The notes: generated by a model not told the origin, from the letters alone. 64,000 bases of DNA from Acidobacteria bacterium UBA2999 (GCA_002346475.1 DDZV01000022.1:16437-80436); one strand, 5' to 3'; positions 27,043 to 36,245 are shown, numbered from the stretch's first letter. Numbers and translations: made by a program.

Positions 27043-27771
27043 TCAAAGCACGGGTAAGTACGGGGTTAACCATCGTGCAATTAGCGTAAACTGACCTGTA
27101 AAGATCAAGACTCCGATGACAATAAGGAGCAGACCTGAAGCTATTTCTATCTTGTGATAATGCTGTCGAATACGCTCAAAAGCAGCAAAAAATCTATCAA
27201 CGGCTAGAGATGTAGCAATAAACGGCACAGCTAAACCCGCAGAATAAACAGCCAGCAACTGAACACCTTCACCAACGGTGTCTTGTGCACCAGCAACAGC
27301 AAGAATACCGGATAAAATGGGACCGATGCATGGGGTCCAGCCAAATGCAAATGCAACACCTACAAGCACGGCACCAAGAAGCCCTACAGGTTTACCCTTG
27401 GTCTGAATACGTTTTTCTGAATAGAGCCAGCCTATACGAAAAACTCCCATCGTATGTAGCCCGAAGATAATAATGATCACACCAGCAACTTGACTGAGGA
27501 TCGTTAAGCGGTCCATTAAAAATTGTCCGAGAGCGCTAGCAGACGCACCTAATGCAACAAATACGAGTGAAAATCCAATCACAAAAGCAATCGTCGCTAG
27601 CAGTACCTGGCGTCGAGCCGTCGGGGAGGCTGTACTGCTTCCTTGCATTTCGTCCATTGAGATGCCAGAGATGTAAGAAAGGTATCCAGGAATCAACGGG
27701 AGCACGCACGGAGAGATAAATGAGAGTAACCCGGCAGCAAATGCTGCAATCAGAGTAACGTTACTTTCCAT
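27043..27771 (-). CDS. ccdA: Cytochrome c biogenesis/thiol-reductant transporter CcdA
   Basis: Protein of 242 residues with six predicted TM helices. The paired cysteines of the family are present: one in LSFISPCVLPLIPGYLSYIS (TM1) and one in FGWTPCIGPILSG (TM4). CcdA carries electrons from cytoplasmic thioredoxin across the membrane to periplasmic thiol-disulfide proteins for cytochrome c maturation or disulfide repair. No partner thioredoxin-like gene is adjacent. It sits between the AI-2E exporter (38 bp) and serC (49 bp). Confidence 0.93.
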   Translation of the reverse strand: MESNVTLIAAFAAGLLSFISPCVLPLIPGYLSYISGISMDEMQGSSTASPTARRQVLLATIAFVIGFSLVFVALGASASALGQFLMDRLTILSQVAGVIIIIFGLHTMGVFRIGWLYSEKRIQTKGKPVGLLGAVLVGVAFAFGWTPCIGPILSGILAVAGAQDTVGEGVQLLAVYSAGLAVPFIATSLAVDRFFAAFERIRQHYHKIEIASGLLLIVIGVLIFTGQFTLIARWLTPYLPVL

Positions 27772-27809
27772 AGAACTATCCTACTGTTCTCAAAACAATT
27801 ACAGAAATA

Positions 27810-28898
27810 TTATTCATTATCACCAAGTGGTGTAAATTCCTGAAATATCACTTGTAGAACTGCTGCGGTAGGGACGGCCAAAAGAGCACCAACGATCCCA
27901 AGCACTGAAAGACCTATGACAAGAGCTAGGACAACCACAACGGCACTGATGCCAACTTGTCTCTCCATAATCCTTGGCACGAGTACGTGACTTTCAAACT
28001 GCTGCTGAATAACAAAAAAAACCGTTGCGCCAATGGCAACTGCGGGTGAGATTGTTAAGCCCACAAGGATAGCCGGCACGGCTGCGAGTATCGGACCTAC
28101 GAGTGGAATCATTTCACCGATGGCTGCGATAAGTGCCAGCACAAAAAAATACGGCACGCCTATGAGCCAAAGCGCAAGGGCTGCCGTTGTTCCAATAATG
28201 CCGGCTAATAATAATTGGCCACCGAGCCACGCGCTAACTTTGACTGACACTCGTCGACACGCTTCAGCGACTCGGTCGCGTTTATTGTTTGGAAATAAGC
28301 GCACAAAAGTCGCTACGAGGTTGTCAGCATCAAGTAATAGATAAAAGGTCAGAATGAGAATGGTAATAATGCCAAAAACGCCGCCTACTACACTCCATAC
28401 TGCTGTGAACACTGTTCCAATTGCGTCGGGAGGGATTGTTGGAGCTTGTTCAACAGCCTGACGAAAGGTTAACTCCTGATCGAGAAGGCCAATCTCGACA
28501 AAAAATTGTTGGGCATGATTGACAAGAGACGGTAAACGAACCCAAAGTTCTTGGGCTTGAGACATAAGCGGGGGAAGGACAGCCACGCTAATCCCAACCA
28601 TAATGCTAAGTAAAACTAAATAGATGCTTAATATTGCACCCCATCGTGGCAATCGGTACCATCGAGTAAGCTTCCACCGACGTTGGAAGGTTTCTTTCTC
28701 GCCGTCTTTGGACACAACATCCGCTTTCTCAACAGCATTAACAAGCGGGCCCAGTCCAATTGATATCAGTGCACTGATATAGATTAAGAGCACTGCATCG
28801 CGTGAGAGGTACAAAATCCAAAAAACAATACCTGTTAACGTAGCACTCGCCAGTGCATATCGAATCAAAGCCCTTGGATTCTCTTGTAATGGGATCAT
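27810..28898 (-). CDS. AI-2E family (PF01594) membrane transporter
   Basis: Protein of 362 residues with about eight hydrophobic segments and a central periplasmic/cytosolic region, the layout of AI-2E/TqsA/PerM proteins. Motifs include SVVGGVFGIITILILTFYLL, FFVLALIAAIGEMIPLVGP and VISVLGIVGALLAVPTAAVL-type C-terminal helices. Characterised relatives export autoinducer-2 or exchange Na+ or Li+ for H+. The substrate here cannot be told. Its ATG overlaps the upstream aminotransferase stop as ATGA, indicating coupled translation. Confidence 0.88.
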   Translation of the reverse strand: MIPLQENPRALIRYALASATLTGIVFWILYLSRDAVLLIYISALISIGLGPLVNAVEKADVVSKDGEKETFQRRWKLTRWYRLPRWGAILSIYLVLLSIMVGISVAVLPPLMSQAQELWVRLPSLVNHAQQFFVEIGLLDQELTFRQAVEQAPTIPPDAIGTVFTAVWSVVGGVFGIITILILTFYLLLDADNLVATFVRLFPNNKRDRVAEACRRVSVKVSAWLGGQLLLAGIIGTTAALALWLIGVPYFFVLALIAAIGEMIPLVGPILAAVPAILVGLTISPAVAIGATVFFVIQQQFESHVLVPRIMERQVGISAVVVVLALVIGLSVLGIVGALLAVPTAAVLQVIFQEFTPLGDNE

Positions 28899-30121
28899 GC
28901 TTTTTCTAAGTAATGTTCAGTAAAAGCAGCAATGTCATTGTACGTCATTGTCAGTTCCTGTGGACTTGCTAAGAACACAACCCTGAAACATCCTGCTTCA
29001 GGTGCCATACCAAATCCAGACCCATAAACACATAGAATGCCTGTCTCCCGGAGCAAGTTCAGTACGAAGTCTTCATCTGTCCGGCCAGGTGGCAACGCCA
29101 GCGATGGCATGGCATAGAAGGCTGCGCGTGGAGGAACACAACTCATTGCTGGTATCGCCGACAAGCACTCTATAGTAAGACGTGCACGTTCTGTTAGGGC
29201 GCTCCGAAATTCGTCAAGATGGGACTGATCACCTTGTAAGGCCGCAACCACTGCGTGCTGCATTGGCCCTGGACTACATAGACGAGCATCAGCCAGTCTC
29301 TTCATGGCGACTAAGACATTGTCCAATCGAGAATTAGATCCAACTACCATCCAGCCTGTCCGCCAACCAGGCGCTAGGTACGCTTTTGATAAGCTCGACA
29401 GGGAAATGATTGGAGCATCGTTATCTAATGTTCCAAGTAGCGGAACAGGTCCGTCGTGCGCTACTTCGCTGTACACTTCATCGGCAACAATCACAAGCCC
29501 ATACTCTTCTGCAATGTCGATAAGCGCGCGCCGAATATGTGTTGGATAAACTGCACCGGTTGGATTGTTTGGATCAACAACCACTAGCACCCGCGTGCGT
29601 GGGGTGATAAGACTTCGCAAATGATCAAGATCGGGCATCCAATCTTGATTAGGATCGGTTCGATAGTACTTTGCCCCGGCTCCAAGCTTTGCAATGACAG
29701 CTGTGTATAACGGGTAAGTTGGTACAGGAACCAATACTTCATCGCCTTCGTCTACAAGAGCTGTGAGAACTAACTCGATACCTTCTGAGGTGCCAGTAGT
29801 AATCAAAACACGATCGGCAGTAACAGCCATTCCGCGCTTTGTATAGTCTTCAGCCACCGCATCACGCGCTTGAATCACACCAGCTGATGGAGCGTACCCG
29901 TTATAACCATCACGAAGTGCACGTTCTACTGCCTCAATTAAATGCGGGGGAGACTGGAAACCATAAGCCACTGGATCCCCAACGTTCATGTAACGGACTC
30001 GCAGGCCTCGTGCTTCAACGTTTTTGGCTTCGTCGACAATGTTTCTGATCGCATAGGAAAAATGACTTACCCTATTCGCAACAGATACAGTCGGCCTGTT
30101 TGTAATAGGCATTAGGTTCAT
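28895..30121 (-). CDS. PLP-dependent class I aminotransferase (alanine-type)
   Basis: About 408 residues from the ATG at 30121, which has GGGG 6 nt upstream. A GTG at 30139 is a less likely start. Fold-type I aminotransferase: LRVRYMNVGDP, GYNGYAPSAGVIQARDAVAE, VLITTGTSEGIEL, VVVDPNNPTGAVY, VADEVYSEV, and the PLP-lysine segment SLSSLSKAYLAPGWRTGW. The sequence resembles AlaA/AspC-like enzymes that make alanine or aspartate, but the substrate cannot be fixed from sequence. It overlaps the AI-2E gene by 4 bp and leads the four-gene minus-strand operon. Confidence 0.9.
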   Translation of the reverse strand: MNLMPITNRPTVSVANRVSHFSYAIRNIVDEAKNVEARGLRVRYMNVGDPVAYGFQSPPHLIEAVERALRDGYNGYAPSAGVIQARDAVAEDYTKRGMAVTADRVLITTGTSEGIELVLTALVDEGDEVLVPVPTYPLYTAVIAKLGAGAKYYRTDPNQDWMPDLDHLRSLITPRTRVLVVVDPNNPTGAVYPTHIRRALIDIAEEYGLVIVADEVYSEVAHDGPVPLLGTLDNDAPIISLSSLSKAYLAPGWRTGWMVVGSNSRLDNVLVAMKRLADARLCSPGPMQHAVVAALQGDQSHLDEFRSALTERARLTIECLSAIPAMSCVPPRAAFYAMPSLALPPGRTDEDFVLNLLRETGILCVYGSGFGMAPEAGCFRVVFLASPQELTMTYNDIAAFTEHYLEKA

Positions 30122-30314
30122 CTTAGCCCCAACAATCACTGTCTGCTGAGGACTTCGAAGAGGTTTCGCTGTTATATGCTAAGAATAAAAGCTATATAAA
30201 CTATCTATAGCCATCGTCAGAGCCATACGCTAAGATCGCGCAATGTATCCACATAAGTAATTGATTATATTGGGTTTATATGTTTCTTTAAACAACAATA
30301 TCACGAGCAAATAG

Positions 30315-30497
30315 ATGCATTTATTCATTGAGCCAATGGATACCACGCTTCTCGAGGTAGATTCGCAGGGGCAGGTAAAATTTCAGAATGAGGACTGGAC
30401 AGCACCAACATTACAAGAACGGCGGGCTATTCTTTACGCAGCACACAAGGAACTTGAAGCGCTCCAGGAACTTATTGACATTCTGGACCATGATTAA
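30315..30497 (+). CDS. Small acidic helical protein, unknown
   Basis: Up to 60 residues. An internal ATG at 30336 would give 53. Two Leu/Glu-rich helices (TLQERRAILYAAHKELEALQ, then ELIDILDHD) and an N-terminal Val/Gln segment with sensible composition suggest a real gene. No family is recognised. It stands alone between two intergenic gaps of 120-190 bp with no clear promoter. The ribosome-binding site is weak. Confidence 0.5.
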   Translation: MHLFIEPMDTTLLEVDSQGQVKFQNEDWTAPTLQERRAILYAAHKELEALQELIDILDHD

Positions 30498-30551
30498 CTT
30501 CAACTGCCGAACCCATAATTACGAATTACAGCTAGAAAAAAGAGTAATCTG

Positions 30552-30580
30552 TTGTCTGAACTAACAGTTTTAGCTATGTT
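30552..30580 (+). promoter_or_regulatory. Possible promoter of the molybdenum oxidoreductase operon
   Basis: TTGTCT and TATGTT with a 17-bp spacer, each four of six matches, 38 bp before the ATG at 30618. A GAGGAA ribosome-binding site follows. Confidence 0.4.
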
Positions 30581-30617
30581 GCCAATTCAAGTTCTTGTTT
30601 CTCAATGAGGAATCTGC

Positions 30618-31283
30618 ATGGCTCTCAAGCACGAAGATAAAAGCAACGTCTCCAGGCGTGATTTCTTCAAGACAGTTGGTGTTACATCAGTTGCAACCAG
30701 CATCTTGACGAGCCCGACGGCCCAGGCCCAGGAAGGACAAGCAGAGGTGCTTGGTCCAGGCACAGTGCCCATCCGCCTCACTATTAATGGTCAAATTCGA
30801 GACTTTCAGATTGAACCTCGCGTCACATTGTTAGACACGATTCGCAACTACGCCGGGCTCACTGGAAATAAGCGTGTTTGCGACCGTGGTGCCTGCGGTG
30901 CTTGTACGATGATCGTCGATGGACGTACGGTGTACTCGTGTTCGACATTAGCGATCGATGTGCAAGGTAAAACAATCCGTACCGTGGACGGTCTGGCCAG
31001 CGACGACACATTGCATCCTGTACAACAAGCTTTCTGTGAATCTGATGCAATGATGTGCGGCTTCTGCACCCCTGGATTTGTTGTTGCAACAGTGGCAATG
31101 CTTGAAAAGTACCCGAGTGCCACACCAGAACAAATGCAACGAGAACTGAATGGGAATGTGTGTCGGTGTGGCACATTTAACCGAATTTACGAAGCTGCAA
31201 CAAAAGCCCGCCGTGGACAAGCTTTCCAGGGCACCGTCGATAATCTTGCGGCTGCTGTAAAGAGTGAGGTGGCTCGTGGCTAA
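30618..31283 (+). CDS. Tat-exported [2Fe-2S] subunit of aldehyde/xanthine oxidoreductase (PaoA-like)
   Basis: Protein of 221 residues. A twin-arginine signal (VSRRDFFKTVG, residues 11-21, then a hydrophobic stretch ending TAQA) directs folded export to the periplasm. A ferredoxin-type domain follows with CDRGACGACTMIVDG and the later single Cys for the first [2Fe-2S] cluster, and CGFCTPG with CRCG for the second. The order and Tat signal match E. coli PaoA (YagT). The subunit passes electrons from the molybdenum centre to the FAD subunit. The stop overlaps the next gene. Confidence 0.92.
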   Translation: MALKHEDKSNVSRRDFFKTVGVTSVATSILTSPTAQAQEGQAEVLGPGTVPIRLTINGQIRDFQIEPRVTLLDTIRNYAGLTGNKRVCDRGACGACTMIVDGRTVYSCSTLAIDVQGKTIRTVDGLASDDTLHPVQQAFCESDAMMCGFCTPGFVVATVAMLEKYPSATPEQMQRELNGNVCRCGTFNRIYEAATKARRGQAFQGTVDNLAAAVKSEVARG

Positions 31284-33471
31284 ACAAGATATTCCAGGCC
31301 GCCGTCCGACAACTCAGCAGGTTCCCGCTGAAGCCGCAAAAACGTACGCCTGGCCTTCATCGCCTAAATTGATTGGCACATCAATCATGCGAATCGATGG
31401 ACCGGACAAAGTAACCGGACGGGCAAAGTACACTTTTGACATTGCGCGACCAGGCATGATTTATGGAAAACTGATTCGCTCGCCACACGCGCATGCAAGG
31501 ATCGTTTCGATTAACCTGGCCCCTGCGCGACAAGCACCCGGAGTCAAAGCAGTCTTTGAATGGAAATCAGCAGGCAGTGAAGTTATGTACCAAGGTGATG
31601 CTGTCGTTGCCATTGCTGCGGAAACTGAATCGCAGGTAAACGATGCCGCGCGCCTTGTCCGCATTGAATATGAAATCCTACCCCATTTAATAAACGAAAC
31701 TCAGGGCCTTAAACCGGATGCTCCACGTGTATTCCAGGATGGCAATACAAGTAGCAGTTCGCTCCAGGAAACTGGTGACCTGGATGCCGGCTTTAAAGCT
31801 GCAGCTCATATCGTGGAAGCAGAATATTCCACGCATGTAATCACACACGTCTGTTTGGAATCCCACGGAGCGGTCTGCGAATGGGACGGTGATAATTTAA
31901 CGGCGTGGGTTTCAACACAAGGGGTGCACGCAACACGGCAACAAATAGCAAGAAATCTGAAAATTCCTGAAACTAATGTTCGTGTCATCTGCGATCACAT
32001 GGGTGGCGGCTTTGGCAGTAAGGTTGCTGCTGACGCACCTATCATCGCAGCTGCTCGATTAGCCAAGGAAGCTGGGCGTCCTGTTAAGTTAATGCTAGAC
32101 CGTAAGGAAGAACATCTGGATGGTGGCAACCGACCCTCAGCATTTGCCCGTGTTCGAGCGGGTGTCTCAGTAGACGGTATGCTGACAGCCTTCGAGGCTA
32201 CTACTTGGGGGACTGGCGGGGCGGGGCAAGCAGCAAACTTTCCACTACCTTACATCTATCAATTCCCAAACCGCCGACGCGAGCACACTAACGTGTATAT
32301 CAATGCCGGTTTACAACGACCGATGCGGGCTCCGGGACACCCTCAAGGCTGTTTTGTCACTGAAGTTTTGATGGACGAACTTGCTGATCGCGCGAACATG
32401 GATCCGCTCGAATTGCGTCTTAAAAATTTACCGCCGACAGCTCCAGATGCTATGTGGCGTGAATACTACCAAATGGGAGCGGAGCGTTTTGGTTGGGATC
32501 GACGTCATCCTACTGGCGATCCAACGCCTGGGCCAATAAAGACCGGCATGGGAATTTCAGCAAACACGTGGGGTGGGGGTGGTCGAGCAGGTAATGCCCA
32601 CATAGATATTCTTTCTGATGGCAGTGTCACCGTAAAGTGTGGCACACAAGACCTCGGCACTGGAACTCGTACGATCGTGCCACTTATTGCAGCTGAGACT
32701 CTTGGCCTGCCACTAACCGCCATTACTGCAGAGATTGGTGATTCGGCTCTGCCCTTTGCTGGTGTTTCCGGAGGCAGTACAGCAACTGCAGGAGTTGGTC
32801 CGGCAGTACGTATTGCAGCTGGACTCGCACGCGATGCACTCTTTGCTCGGGTTGCGCCTACCCTTGGAGTCGATCCCGAAGCGCTTGTCACTAACAACAG
32901 TCGCATCCAGTCCAAAGACACGCCTTCTACAGGGATGTCATGGAAAGACGCCTGTAAATTGCTTGGCGCTGAACCAATCTCAGTTGATGGACAATGGGAA
33001 CCTGGTCTCTCGTCAGTGAATACGAGTGGTGTACAGTTTGCTGAAGTTGCAGTTGATATTGATACAGGCATTGTTAAGGTGAAACGCATCCTGGCAATTC
33101 AAGACTGTGGACTCGTGCTCGACAAGCTAACAACTGAAAGTCAAGTGTACGGTGGGGTTATTGGATCGCTGAATTTTGCTCTTTTTGAGAATCGACTTCT
33201 AGACCAACGCACTGGTCAAATGGTAAATCCGAATATGGAATCTTACCTGCTAGGAAGCATGGCTGATATCCCTGAGATTGATGTCGTTGTTGTTGACCAA
33301 CCTGAACGTGGCATTATTGGTGTCGGCGAGCCACCAACCGTACCAACGGCCTCGGCAATTGCCAATGCCGTTAGAAATGCAACTGGTGCCACGATTCGTA
33401 GTCTGCCTTTGCATCCCGATCGGGTGCTTGCAGCGTTGCAACAAACAAAGACAGGAGGGGCGACGGTATGA
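31276..33471 (+). CDS. Molybdenum-binding large subunit of xanthine/aldehyde oxidoreductase (PaoC-like)
   Basis: About 731 residues from the GTG at 31276, which lies inside the last codons of the small subunit and has GAGG upstream. An earlier in-frame GTG is at 31264. It contains the aldehyde oxidase a/b hammerhead domain (IDGPDKVTGRAKYTFDIARP, IRSPHAHARI) and the molybdopterin-cytosine-dinucleotide domains (HMGGGFGSK, LQRPMRAPGHPQG, GVSGGSTATAGVG). The catalytic base Glu is in IIGVGEPPTVPTASAI near the C-terminus. It has no signal of its own and is presumably exported with the Tat-tagged partner. It oxidises aldehydes or N-heterocycles using water. The substrate is unknown. Confidence 0.92.
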   Translation: MAKQDIPGRRPTTQQVPAEAAKTYAWPSSPKLIGTSIMRIDGPDKVTGRAKYTFDIARPGMIYGKLIRSPHAHARIVSINLAPARQAPGVKAVFEWKSAGSEVMYQGDAVVAIAAETESQVNDAARLVRIEYEILPHLINETQGLKPDAPRVFQDGNTSSSSLQETGDLDAGFKAAAHIVEAEYSTHVITHVCLESHGAVCEWDGDNLTAWVSTQGVHATRQQIARNLKIPETNVRVICDHMGGGFGSKVAADAPIIAAARLAKEAGRPVKLMLDRKEEHLDGGNRPSAFARVRAGVSVDGMLTAFEATTWGTGGAGQAANFPLPYIYQFPNRRREHTNVYINAGLQRPMRAPGHPQGCFVTEVLMDELADRANMDPLELRLKNLPPTAPDAMWREYYQMGAERFGWDRRHPTGDPTPGPIKTGMGISANTWGGGGRAGNAHIDILSDGSVTVKCGTQDLGTGTRTIVPLIAAETLGLPLTAITAEIGDSALPFAGVSGGSTATAGVGPAVRIAAGLARDALFARVAPTLGVDPEALVTNNSRIQSKDTPSTGMSWKDACKLLGAEPISVDGQWEPGLSSVNTSGVQFAEVAVDIDTGIVKVKRILAIQDCGLVLDKLTTESQVYGGVIGSLNFALFENRLLDQRTGQMVNPNMESYLLGSMADIPEIDVVVVDQPERGIIGVGEPPTVPTASAIANAVRNATGATIRSLPLHPDRVLAALQQTKTGGATV

Positions 33472-34457
33472 AGGCTTTTGCTTACGTCAATCCCACAACA
33501 GAACAAGCTGCGGTTGAAGCATTACGAAACGGGGGCATTGTCCGACCCTTAGCGGGAGGCCAAGACCTGCTGGCTCGTATGAAAGATTACATTGATCAAC
33601 CGGATCGGATCGTCAACGTCAAAAATGCTCTTGACACTACGATTAGCTCAACACCTGATGGCGACCTTCGTATTGGAGCCGCTGTAAAAATTATTGATCT
33701 AGTCGAGCATGCACAAACAAGCACCCTTTATCCAGCTGTTACGATGGCCGCTCGGGATGTTGGTTCACCTCAAATCCGTCATCAAGGTACTGTAGGGGGC
33801 AACTTAAATCAAAGACCGCGCTGCTGGTACTTCCGTCAAGAAGAATTCCTCTGTTTTAAAAAGGGTGGCAACCGCTGCTTCGCAGTAGACGGTGAAAATC
33901 AGTACCATTCAATCTTTGGCAACAGCGGTCCCAGTAAGATTGTGCATCCGTCGAGTCTTGCTGTCCCATTTGTTGCTTACCAAGCACGCTTTCGGGTAGT
34001 TAGTGCATCAGGCGAACGTGAAATTCCAGCTTCCCAATATTTCACCCTGCCCACGATGGAAACTGTGCAGCAAGAGAATGTACTTGCAGCTGATGAATTG
34101 CTAACACACGTCATCCTGCCGGCCCCAGGCAATCTTAAAAGCGGACACTACGAAGTCCGCTTTAAAGAATCTCGCGACTGGCCGATGGCGTTTGCAACAG
34201 TGCTCCTGACAACAACTGGTACTACGATCAGTGCCGCACGGGTAGTCCTGGGTGCCGTCGCGCCAATACCGTGGCGTTCAGATACCGCTGAACGTGCACT
34301 CGTTGGAAAATCACTGACAGCACAAACAGCAGTCGCTGCAGGGGAAGCTGCAGTTCGTGATGCACGTCCATTAGAGAAGAACGGTTATAAGGTACAAATT
34401 ACAAAAACAGCCGTTGAGCGAGCTATCCTGCAAGCAGCGGGGATACAAACAGCCTAG
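33468..34457 (+). CDS. FAD-binding subunit of xanthine/aldehyde oxidoreductase (PaoB-like)
   Basis: Protein of 329 residues overlapping the large-subunit stop by 4 bp (ATGA). It contains the FAD-binding PF00941 domain (VRPLAGGQDLLARMKD, IRHQGTVGGNL) and the CO-dehydrogenase flavoprotein C-terminal domain. It has the iron-sulfur insertion of the PaoB/HbaB group with Cys119, Cys129 and Cys137. A fourth Cys near GPSKIVHPSSL is absent, so a standard [4Fe-4S] cluster is doubtful. It would receive electrons from the [2Fe-2S] subunit and pass them to an acceptor. No XdhC-like maturation gene is nearby. Confidence 0.9.
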   Translation: MKAFAYVNPTTEQAAVEALRNGGIVRPLAGGQDLLARMKDYIDQPDRIVNVKNALDTTISSTPDGDLRIGAAVKIIDLVEHAQTSTLYPAVTMAARDVGSPQIRHQGTVGGNLNQRPRCWYFRQEEFLCFKKGGNRCFAVDGENQYHSIFGNSGPSKIVHPSSLAVPFVAYQARFRVVSASGEREIPASQYFTLPTMETVQQENVLAADELLTHVILPAPGNLKSGHYEVRFKESRDWPMAFATVLLTTTGTTISAARVVLGAVAPIPWRSDTAERALVGKSLTAQTAVAAGEAAVRDARPLEKNGYKVQITKTAVERAILQAAGIQTA

Positions 34458-34477
34458 TCGGTTTAAGGAAATAAGCC

Positions 34478-34705
34478 ATGCATGAACCAACTTCACCAAG
34501 AGTCGTTCAGGGTGTTCATTGCGAGCACCTCAAGCACAAAGCCATGTATGTGATGTCTGTGCCAAATCCAGATGCTTTACAGTTCTACGATCGGTACGAT
34601 TCAGCGTCATATTGGTGCTCCGAAACTTCCAGCGGTTTTGGACCAGACGGTCATCCAGCTCGTCCTGACTGTTGTCAGGGAGATCGGCACTGTTGTCAGC
34701 GTTAA
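34478..34705 (+). CDS. Small Cys/His-rich protein downstream of the molybdoenzyme
   Basis: Protein of 75 residues with six Cys, seven counting the N-terminal half, and several His (GVHCEHLKHKAMYV, SASYWCSETS, PDCCQGDRHCCQR). GGA lies 9 nt before the ATG, and the gene follows the FAD subunit by 20 bp, so it is probably part of the operon. The Cys spacing suggests metal or Fe-S binding or an oxidised periplasmic domain, though no signal peptide is visible. Not a family I can name. It could be an electron carrier or maturation factor for the upstream enzyme, which is speculation. Confidence 0.6.
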   Translation: MHEPTSPRVVQGVHCEHLKHKAMYVMSVPNPDALQFYDRYDSASYWCSETSSGFGPDGHPARPDCCQGDRHCCQR

Positions 34706-34774
34706 ATACCTTCTGTTTTGACTCTTACTGTGTTCAAACCCTGAGCCGGTGTAAAATAATTCCCAGAGGTTGAT

Positions 34775-35434
34775 ATGACTCGACTCATACTTATATTCAC
34801 ACTAATTAGTTTGGCTGTGTCGCCCTTAATGGCAGGCGACAAAGGCGCCATCTCTGGTGCGTACTTAGAAGCACGCACAGCTGAGGTGTTTGCCGGTGGC
34901 TGTGTCATGAACAGTGAAGCGGGTACGGCTGGGCGACATGCTGTTTTGGCATGGAAAATTGACCAGGGCAGTTTCAATGGGATTGCACTCGATGGTCTCT
35001 CTGTAGTCGCAGCAATTGCAGCGGATCGTAATCTTGGGATCAACGAAATTGGTGGCAACCACGCACAGACTAAAGCTGCCGTTTATGTAGATACCCAGGC
35101 GACCAGTGCGCAACAAAACGCACTGATTGCTATGGCCACTGAGTTGTCGGGTGGCATTGTTGGGACAGTTGTTAAAGTCACACCAGCACCGATTATGTTT
35201 ACTGACACTGCACACCGAGTTCGTGTTTCCACTAGTGATATAGCGCTGGATGTAAATAAACATTTAGAACATGACTTAAGTTGCGGTGGCATGCAATGGT
35301 TTCAGCCGCTCTCATCGGTAAGTCAAGCAACCATTGGAATGGCAACAAGTCATATGTTCACCGGGTCATCGCTCGGAACAAAGTGGAGCGATCCAGATAA
35401 ACGGTCAGCTTTTTTTGGCACCTTCAGCTACTGA
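34775..35434 (+). CDS. Secreted DUF1326-type protein
   Basis: Protein of 219 residues with a signal peptide (about 1-20, ending SPLMAG). The mature part, beginning GAISGAYLEARTAEVFAGGC and continuing AWKIDQGSFNGIALDGLSVV and LSGGIVGTVVKVTPAPIMF, resembles DUF1326 proteins (ISGxYxEA.....C). These are of unknown function, often predicted as extracellular. It starts with an AGAGG ribosome-binding site, 69 bp after the Cys-rich gene. A strong stem-loop follows its stop at 35465. Confidence 0.7.
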   Translation: MTRLILIFTLISLAVSPLMAGDKGAISGAYLEARTAEVFAGGCVMNSEAGTAGRHAVLAWKIDQGSFNGIALDGLSVVAAIAADRNLGINEIGGNHAQTKAAVYVDTQATSAQQNALIAMATELSGGIVGTVVKVTPAPIMFTDTAHRVRVSTSDIALDVNKHLEHDLSCGGMQWFQPLSSVSQATIGMATSHMFTGSSLGTKWSDPDKRSAFFGTFSY

Positions 35435-35464
35435 CAACAGTCCTCGGTTCGTACGAATATTTTT

Positions 35465-35490
35465 TAGGGGCCGGTGTTAGCCGGCCCTTA
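35465..35490. terminator. GC-rich stem-loop after the DUF1326 gene
   Basis: GGGCCGG (35468-35474), loop TGTTAG, CCGGCCC (35481-35487). The stem extends by three more pairs, including one G-T, to 35465-35490. It sits 30 bp past the stop and 15 bp before the SDR start. The T run is upstream, not downstream, so it may be an imperfect terminator or a processing or translation-control hairpin. Confidence 0.45.
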
Positions 35491-35504
35491 GCTTGTACAT
35501 AAGC

Positions 35505-36245
35505 ATGGAACTTAAAGATAAAGCGGTTCTCATCACAGGAAGTAAGCGTATTGGCGCCGTGGTCGCTACTGAACTGGCTCGCCTCGGAACGGACATTGCC
35601 CTCACATGCCACACGTCGGTGCAAGAAACCACAAGTACCGCAAACAATATACAAAGTTTAGGCAGACGGGCAGTCGTCATTCAGGCTGATCTTAGCCAAT
35701 CAGCGGATTGCACACGGGCAGTTGAGGAGACCGTGGAAAAACTCGGGCGACTTGATGTTCTCATTAATATGGCATCGATTTACAGATCAAAGCCGTTTGA
35801 TGAATTGACTGAAGAAGATTGGAACACCCAACTTACTGTAGACCTACGGGCTGCATTTCTCTGCGCGCATGCAGCCGTTCCACACCTACGTCGAGCCGGG
35901 GAAGGCCGGATTATTAATTTTTCCGACTGGATTGCACGAAGTGGTCGGCCACGTTATCTCGGGTATCTCCCGTACTACGTAGCAAAGGCTGGCATCATTG
36001 CACTTACAGAAGCTCTCGCTCTAGAACTAGCCTCTGATCAAATTCTTGTTAATACTGTTGCCCCAGGCCCCATCGTGGCACCAACTGGAACTAGCAAGGA
36101 AGAATACAGACAAGTCGAACAGATAACACCACTTGGACGATGGGGTGGTGAAATCGAAGTGGCAAAAACGATTGTGGCATTACTTCAGAACGATTACGTT
36201 ACGGGTGAAACGATTCGTGTTGATGGAGGCAGACACCTCAAGTGA
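35505..36245 (+). CDS. Short-chain dehydrogenase/reductase, pteridine-reductase-like
   Basis: Protein of 246 residues from the ATG at 35505. An in-frame TTG at 35493 is less likely. Classical SDR: cofactor loop VLITGSKRIGAVVA, NxAS-type MASIYRS, catalytic YxxxK in YYVAKAGIIALTEA, and C-terminal GETIRVDGGRHL. The TGSKRIG and SDW...YxxYxVxKA pattern resembles pteridine reductases and FabG-like enzymes. The real substrate is unknown. It ends 35 bp from the convergent MTHFR-like gene. There is no strong ribosome-binding site. The stem-loop just upstream may affect expression. Confidence 0.85.
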   Translation: MELKDKAVLITGSKRIGAVVATELARLGTDIALTCHTSVQETTSTANNIQSLGRRAVVIQADLSQSADCTRAVEETVEKLGRLDVLINMASIYRSKPFDELTEEDWNTQLTVDLRAAFLCAHAAVPHLRRAGEGRIINFSDWIARSGRPRYLGYLPYYVAKAGIIALTEALALELASDQILVNTVAPGPIVAPTGTSKEEYRQVEQITPLGRWGGEIEVAKTIVALLQNDYVTGETIRVDGGRHLK

